A stretch of 64,000 nucleotides of DNA, from NCBI GenBank assembly GCA_002197995.1, contig NGZR01000003.1:806001-870000 (forward strand), in the 5' to 3' direction. The first letter of the stretch is position 1. The number at the start of each line of letters is the position of its first letter. Source of the DNA: Gaeumannomyces sp. JS-464. Lineage: Eukaryota; Ascomycota; Sordariomycetes; Magnaporthales; Magnaporthaceae. This document shows, in pieces, positions 59,035 through 64,000 of the stretch. The notes below the pieces were generated by a model that was not told where the DNA came from, made no database searches, and saw only the letters and a list, made by a program, of their open reading frames with translations. The translations under genes were made by a program, and so were the position numbers.

Positions 59035-60179
59035 GGCGAGGACTTATTGCCACATTTAGCCGCTGGCATGGGGAGAACAAAGAGACAGGCACAGGTCGGG
59101 ATTGCAAAGAGATATACCTGGAAGTTGGGCAAGGCTGGGGTCGAGACGTCACGGAGGCGTAGGCGGGGTGACGTCGTGTTCTAGACTGTCGGCCGATCGA
59201 TCTACCCGGATTCCGGCAGCCAAAGCCCGTCGGATGGTTCGCTCCCGCGGGGTGGTCTCCTGGAGTCTTGGGTAAGGGTAATTGGACGGTGCCCGGTATT
59301 GGCCACCCCCTACACTCGAGCACAAGCACAGCACGACGTGACCAGGCCGAACAGGGTCTTGCACAGGTTTATGGGCGTGTGAACCATGCAATAGGCGTTG
59401 GTGCACGAGCTGGCCCTGTGGGCGCGGCGGCGGCGTCTCTTGGGGAACTCTTGCTCTTGGTACCTGTGGCAGTCGTGTACCCGTGGCTTTGGGGGCCGTC
59501 CTCGTTGTCGTTTTCGCAGTCGTTGTCGTCATCCAGGCGCGCCCACGCCACTCGGGATGCCCCATGATAGTCAGTCCAAATAGAGGGGTGGCCTGGGCGA
59601 TTGGCTAGATAAACACATCTGGGGACTGGATTTTTAAAAGTCCCAAAAGCGGCCGGCTCTGCCTCGCGCGCTTCCGCCAGGCTCCAGCAATCTATCACTC
59701 CTGCCAGTGGGCCCGCACTGCCTGCAGGAGAATGTGAATTCGGCCCAGGTTCGGCGATCCAGAACCTGCTGAGCTGCAATCTTGCAGATACAGCATCACG
59801 GATGCTGGCAACCCCGCTCGGCCCATGGGTGATGCTTGGCTTTACCTGGTGCACGTTAGCGCCATGTCGTGCTGGTGCATCCACTGATGTGCGACAGCAC
59901 GAGCGGCTCGAACTTGGCGCACGGGCCCCACATTACCGAGGAATAGGCTGGACCGTGCTAGGAATTTAGAGCCCGCACTGCGCTGTACCACTTTACGCGT
60001 CGACACGACGCGGTCTGAATGGGGCATCGCCAGTGAAGCTGCATTCGCTGTGCACCGAGGCATGAAAGGCCGACTGTCACCAAGTACATAGCTTCAAGCC
60101 CCAGGCCCTTCCCCGACATCAACCCACGAACCGACTAAATTGCTCCCGAAAAAAAACCCCGAAACAAAAGAAAGAAAAA
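59035..60179. other. Divergent intergenic region, GST/RFC3
   Basis: About 1.1 kb of shared upstream sequence. MCB-like elements near the RFC3 end are listed separately. No gene seen. Confidence 0.55.
59995..60013 (+). promoter_or_regulatory. MCB-like pair upstream of RFC3
   Basis: ACGCGT at 59995-60000 and GACGCGG at 60007-60013, 167-185 bases before the RFC3 ATG. The cell-cycle role is inferred. Confidence 0.5.
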
Positions 60180-61494
60180 ATGTCCGACTTCGAGGATGAG
60201 ATGGACATTGATGTCCCCGCCAAGTCCAAGGACGTCACCTTTTCGGCAGAGACAAAGGGGAAGAGGAGTGCGGCAAACCTGCCGGTCGAGGCCGAGGACA
60301 GCCTTCCATGGTGAGCATACACACATGTATATAATATGGGTATACCAAGCTGACAAGCGTTTCTGCGGCACCCCTCTAGGGTTGAAAAGTACCGGCCGGT
60401 GAGCCTCGCGGACGTGTCGGGCCACCAGGACATCCTCGCCACCATCAACAAGTTCGTCGACAGCAACCGCCTGCCCCACCTCCTGCTCTACGGGCCCCCG
60501 GGCACGGGCAAGACCTCGACCATCCTGGCCCTGGCCCGGCGCATCTACGGCGCCGACAACATGAGGCAGATGGTCCTGGAGCTGAACGCCTCGGACGACC
60601 GTGGCATCGACGTCGTGCGCGAGCAGATCAAGACCTTTGCCTCTACCAAGCAGATCTTCTCAATGGGCCGCAGCGCAGCGCCCGCCGCCTCATCATCATC
60701 AGCAGCAGCAGCACCATCATCATCCTCGGCCCCCTCGACCGCGCGCGGGGCCGGCGGCAGCAGCATGGCGTCGTACAAGCTCATCATCCTGGACGAGGCC
60801 GACGCCATGACCAACACGGCGCAGATGGCGCTGCGGCGCATCATGGAGAAGTACACGGCCAACACCGCTTCTGCATCATCGCAAACTACTCGCACAAGCT
60901 GTCGCCCGCCCTGCTGTCGCGCTGCACCCGCTTCCGCTTCAGCCCGCTGAAAGAGGCCGACATCCGCGTGCTCGTCGACCGCGTCGTCGACGAGGAGTCG
61001 GTCAACATCCTGCCCGACGCCGTCGACGCCCTCGTCCGCCTCAGCCGCGGCGACATGCGCCGCGCCCTCAACGTCCTGCAGGCCTGCCACGCCTCCAGCA
61101 CCCCGCTGCGCGAGCCGGGAGCCCCGCCCCCGGGCCCCGGCGACAAGGTCGTCAGGGACGTCGTGACGGTCGAGTCCATCTACAACTGCATCGCCGCGCC
61201 GCCGCCCGACGCAATCAAGGAGATCCTGAGCACGCTGCTGGGCACCAGCGACGTGATCCAGTGCCTGGGCACCATCAACGCCCTCAAGGTATCGAGGGGC
61301 CTGGCGCTGGCCGACATCATCACGGCCCTGTCCGAGGAGGTGGTCAAGCTCGAGGTCAAGCCCGAGGTCATGATCCAGTGGCTCGACGGCCTGGCCCAGA
61401 TCGAGCACAGGGTCGCCGGCGGCGCAGCGGCGAGGCCGTCCAGACCGGCGCCGTCGTCGGCGTCATCAGGCAAGGCGTCGAGCTGATGGGCTGA
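60180..61494 (+). CDS. RFC3: Replication factor C subunit 3 (two frame breaks)
   Basis: AAA+ subunit of the clamp loader that places PCNA on primed DNA. Exon 1 is 60180-60310, intron 60311-60379, exon 2 60380-61494; 415 residues after correction. It starts [19 protein letters not shown]. Motifs: [20 protein letters not shown] (RFC box), Walker [36 protein letters not shown], Walker [16 protein letters not shown], and the arginine-finger SRC of [20 protein letters not shown] Ser/Ala-rich insert of about 35 residues (60676-60765) lies just before Walker B. One base is missing near 60866 ([15 protein letters not shown]) and one near 61422; the second restores the conserved end [20 protein letters not shown]. 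Confidence 0.93.
60685..60735 (+). repeat. TCA/CAG-type microsatellite inside RFC3
   Basis: Runs of TCA and CAG trinucleotides encoding Ser and Ala within the RFC3 insert. Confidence 0.75.
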
Positions 61495-61888
61495 AGATGG
61501 AGGAGCCAGCGGCAAATAATGTGCATAACCCGAGTTTGTTTTTAGGCGTAATGATATCAATGATCAGATAGACACCACATCAGCATTCTAGGATTTGAGT
61601 AGGTCACCTCACATCTCGCAGCCTTGCTGCTGCCAGTGCTATATATGACTGTGTGTGATCACGAATCACGAATAGAGACACCAAAATTAGAGGAGTCGCA
61701 GGATAAGAAAAAAAAAAAGAAAAGAAAAAGAAGCATCACGCGCCGCGGCCTGAAACGCATCATTAAAGTCATATCAATTCTATCTATTAAAAAACGCAAA
61801 AGCTAATCGAAACCACCAAACAAGAGACTGTCCGTAGCGGCGTTTGGGGATGTCAGCAACAGCGTCTGCCCTATCAAGCCACAACACC
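61495..61888. other. Convergent intergenic region, RFC3/membrane protein
   Basis: 3' flanks of both genes. It has an A/G-rich patch near 61708-61733. No gene seen. Confidence 0.5.
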
Positions 61889-63109
61889 CTACCCAGCCCG
61901 GTGCGCGGTCGGCGGGCAGACGTTGCCGAGCGTCGACGTGCTGTCCATGGTCTTGTTGTCCTGCGACCGTGACCGTTGGCCGTTGAGGGTCGACAGGTCC
62001 ATCTCGCTCGACTGCGCCATAATCGGCGCCACGGTGCCCGCGCGCTGCTGGCCGGCCGCCGCCGCGCAGCCTCGACGTCGTCGCCATGGGCGCCCCCAGC
62101 ACCGCCGCCCGGCACCGCATTTCTCCGGATACCCAGCCCCCTGACCGCAGCCATCAGCCCACCACCCACGGCGCTGTCCCGAGGGCGATCCGCAGCCATC
62201 ATCATGGCGGGCGCCGGGCGCGCGCGAGGCCGAAGTGTCGGGCTTGGCGAGCCCGAGGCAGGCACCCAAAGCGGATCCGAACGAGTACCTGTGGATGGCG
62301 GCGTGAACGAGGTTCCAGACGCCGAGCAGCCACATGAGCAGGAAGACGAGGGGCGCGCCGTAGCCGGGGGCCATGCCCCAGTAGGTGAAGTCGTACGGGA
62401 AGACGGAGCCGCCGATGCCAATGTAGACCATGAAGATTGTAAGGTAGGCCAGGCCGAGAAGCAGGCGCACTACAAGCGCCCACCCGGGCCACGGCGTACG
62501 GCACAGCGCCAGCGCCCGGAGGTCGAACAGCGCGTCCAGCGACAAGACTATCACAAGGGCAACTGCTTCTGGTCTAGAACAGCGGGGAATGGGGTTAGCC
62601 CAGAGATGTCACATATCAAGGGCCGCCCCCGCTTGTGATACAAGCGGAGGGAGGGTGCGGTGCAACTTACGACATGGTGCGGTACCACGTCGACGTGGCG
62701 AGAAAAGAGGACATGATGGCCAACAACATCACTACGACGGCCAGGTGAGACACGCCATCCGTGACGCGAAGGACCAGCCGGAAGACCGAGGCCCGCCGCC
62801 CTGCGACTCGGATCGGGAGACGCCGCTGACGTCCTCCTCGTAGATGGAGTTGGCCGGTGTGTACTCGAACATAGGCGTTTCGATAAAGCGAGAAGCTCGG
62901 GCGCCGCTCCCGCTCAGCGGACGGTTGGAGTAGGAAACGGACCCGCCCGGATGGGGAGATTCCTGCGGCGTGAGACTCGGCGTCATGGGAGCGGTGGCGG
63001 CGGCGGGCATCGTAGGATCTTCGGAGAGGATAGAAAGCGTCGTCGTTGTCGACTGAGTGTCGTCATGGCGTTCAGAGGGCGTCTGGGTGCGGACCGAAGG
63101 CTCACTCAT
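61889..63109 (-). CDS. Multi-spanning membrane protein of unknown function (at least one frame break)
   Basis: Not recognised. The ATG at 63109 starts MSEPSVRTQTPSERHDD (an ATG at 63145 is also in frame). The first 120 residues are Ser/Pro/Thr-rich and probably cytosolic, ending ETPMFEYTPANSIYEEDVSG. An intron at 62574-62670 follows. Four membrane helices are likely: HLAVVVMLLAIMSSFLATS, EAVALVIVLSLDALFDLRAL, WALVVRLLLGLAYLTIFMVY and APLVFLLMWLLGVWNLVHAA. One base is missing near 62797 (SESQGG/RASVFRLVLRV). In the tail, about 62060-62250 reads more naturally in a neighbouring frame (DSAVGGGLMAAVRGLGIRRN) before the called frame resumes at MAQSSEMDLSTLNG, so a pair of compensating indels is possible. 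The stop at 61889-61891 gives about 374 residues. Confidence 0.6.
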
Positions 63110-64000
63110 CGTCCTGGTAACGGGCGGTAAACTTGATGGTAACATGATGCTGCGATGTTTCGACGGTGTCGCGAACTTCTAGGATTCGGGCGGAATTCCA
63201 AAGATGACGAGATAAAGGGCTGGCGGCGCAGTTGCTGGCTGCCAACAACGGGCTGCGTGGGGGCCACGTCAGGTAGGCTGTGGGCAGGCGCAGGCGCATT
63301 CAACGGTATCTCCAGCTGAAGACGAGGCATAAGAGAGCTGCGGTAGAAGCTTGCATACAGGCGGATGGAGTAACATGCAGCTACATGTGCGGCGTGTATG
63401 TAAACGACGTGCAGGTGGGTCGAGAAGGCAAATACAAAACGAGGGGCAGTCTGCGTCCGAGGCGACGGCAGGGGCTGGCTTGGGACGAGGAGCTCCAAGT
63501 GGGAGGGGGCGCAGGACGGCGTTTATGTTGTGTGCAGCCAAACAGGCTTATCTCGGACGGCAGCAGCGCGAGATGGGACGACCAGACGAAGAAACTGGCC
63601 GCGCTGGCTGGGCAGAATTCACTCCCCAAGTCTCATCCCATGCAGGCCCGAAGCCTAAAGGGCGTCGATAGAGCGTGTGTGTGACATGGCGGCGGGCAGG
63701 CGCATGTTGGAACGGACGGCTAAAGTGAGTGAAGGATCCAGGTCGGGCTGATCTCGAACGTCTTTAGAGACAGAGCCAGCGCGCGCTCGCAGAGACGGAG
63801 AGGCTCGAGCCCGGGGCTGCGGATCCACTAGAGCTGCGGCTCGTGCATCAGATCGGTGATCCTAGGGGCCGTTGAGAGCGCGCCTCCGACCTCCGGTGGG
63901 CAGAGGCCCAGTAGCCAGGGGTTGTCTGGGGCAATGGAGGCACCTGACGGCCTTTGCCGACAATGCAGGGGACGTCTGGCCAAGGTAAAACAACCAGGCT
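63110..64000. other. Right end of the window, upstream of the membrane protein
   Basis: Promoter side of the membrane protein gene. No further gene recognised. Confidence 0.5.

Noticed and set aside
1..64000. Pseudogenisation or repeat-induced point mutation (RIP)
   Set aside because: The breaks are indels, not C-to-T changes; active-site motifs are intact and no duplicated segment was found.
1..64000. CRISPR array, transposon, phage or secondary-metabolite cluster
   Set aside because: No direct-repeat array, terminal repeats, transposase, reverse transcriptase, PKS or NRPS sequence was seen.

Overview
This window is nuclear DNA of a filamentous ascomycete. The genes are GC-rich in third codon positions and carry short introns (61 to 140 bases) with GTRAGT-type donors and CTAAC/CTGAC-type branch points. 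The protein set (VTC4, cystathionine gamma-synthase with a long N-terminal extension, a DUF7053-like protein, a Nak1/Pod6-like kinase) fits Pezizomycotina, most likely Sordariomycetes. I cannot name the genus. No phage, plasmid, transposon, CRISPR or secondary-metabolite cluster is visible; almost every recognisable gene is housekeeping.

Layout, left to right: hexokinase (+, first exon outside the window), RMT2 (-), VTC4 (+), cystathionine gamma-synthase family enzyme (+), SIRT5-type sirtuin (-), zinc-less MDR oxidoreductase (-), Ste20/GCK kinase (+), SUA5 (+), coatomer zeta (-), MCM4 (+), DUF7053-like protein (+), PEX1 (-), MCM7 (+), mitoribosomal mS29 (-), RRS1 (+), RhoGAP (-), BET2 (+), a finger-like nuclear protein with a very long leader (+), a three-finger C2H2 factor (-), tRNA-His(GUG) (-), omega-like GST (-), RFC3 (+) and a multi-spanning membrane protein (-). 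The first 40 kb is gene-dense. From 40 to 60 kb it is sparse, with four stretches of about 2 to 4 kb holding no gene I can support.

Three genes belong to chromosome replication: MCM4 and MCM7 (helicase core) and RFC3 (clamp loader). All three have ACGCGT (MCB-like) elements about 170 to 310 bases upstream of their start codons. MCM4 and MCM7 share the composite AACGCGAG followed by GACGCGTC. This is the most interesting regulatory signal I found. Several genes are head-to-head (coatomer zeta/MCM4, PEX1/MCM7, mS29/RRS1, GST/RFC3), so some promoters are probably shared.

A second window-wide pattern is that twelve conserved genes carry, between them, about 22 single-base indels that break otherwise well-conserved reading frames (four each in MCM4 and PEX1, two each in RMT2, RFC3, the GST and the kinase). 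The reading frame can be followed across every one, and the lengths become multiples of three when the indels are counted. I read these as consensus or assembly errors, not pseudogenes, and give gene spans running across them. I found no convincing previously undescribed system.
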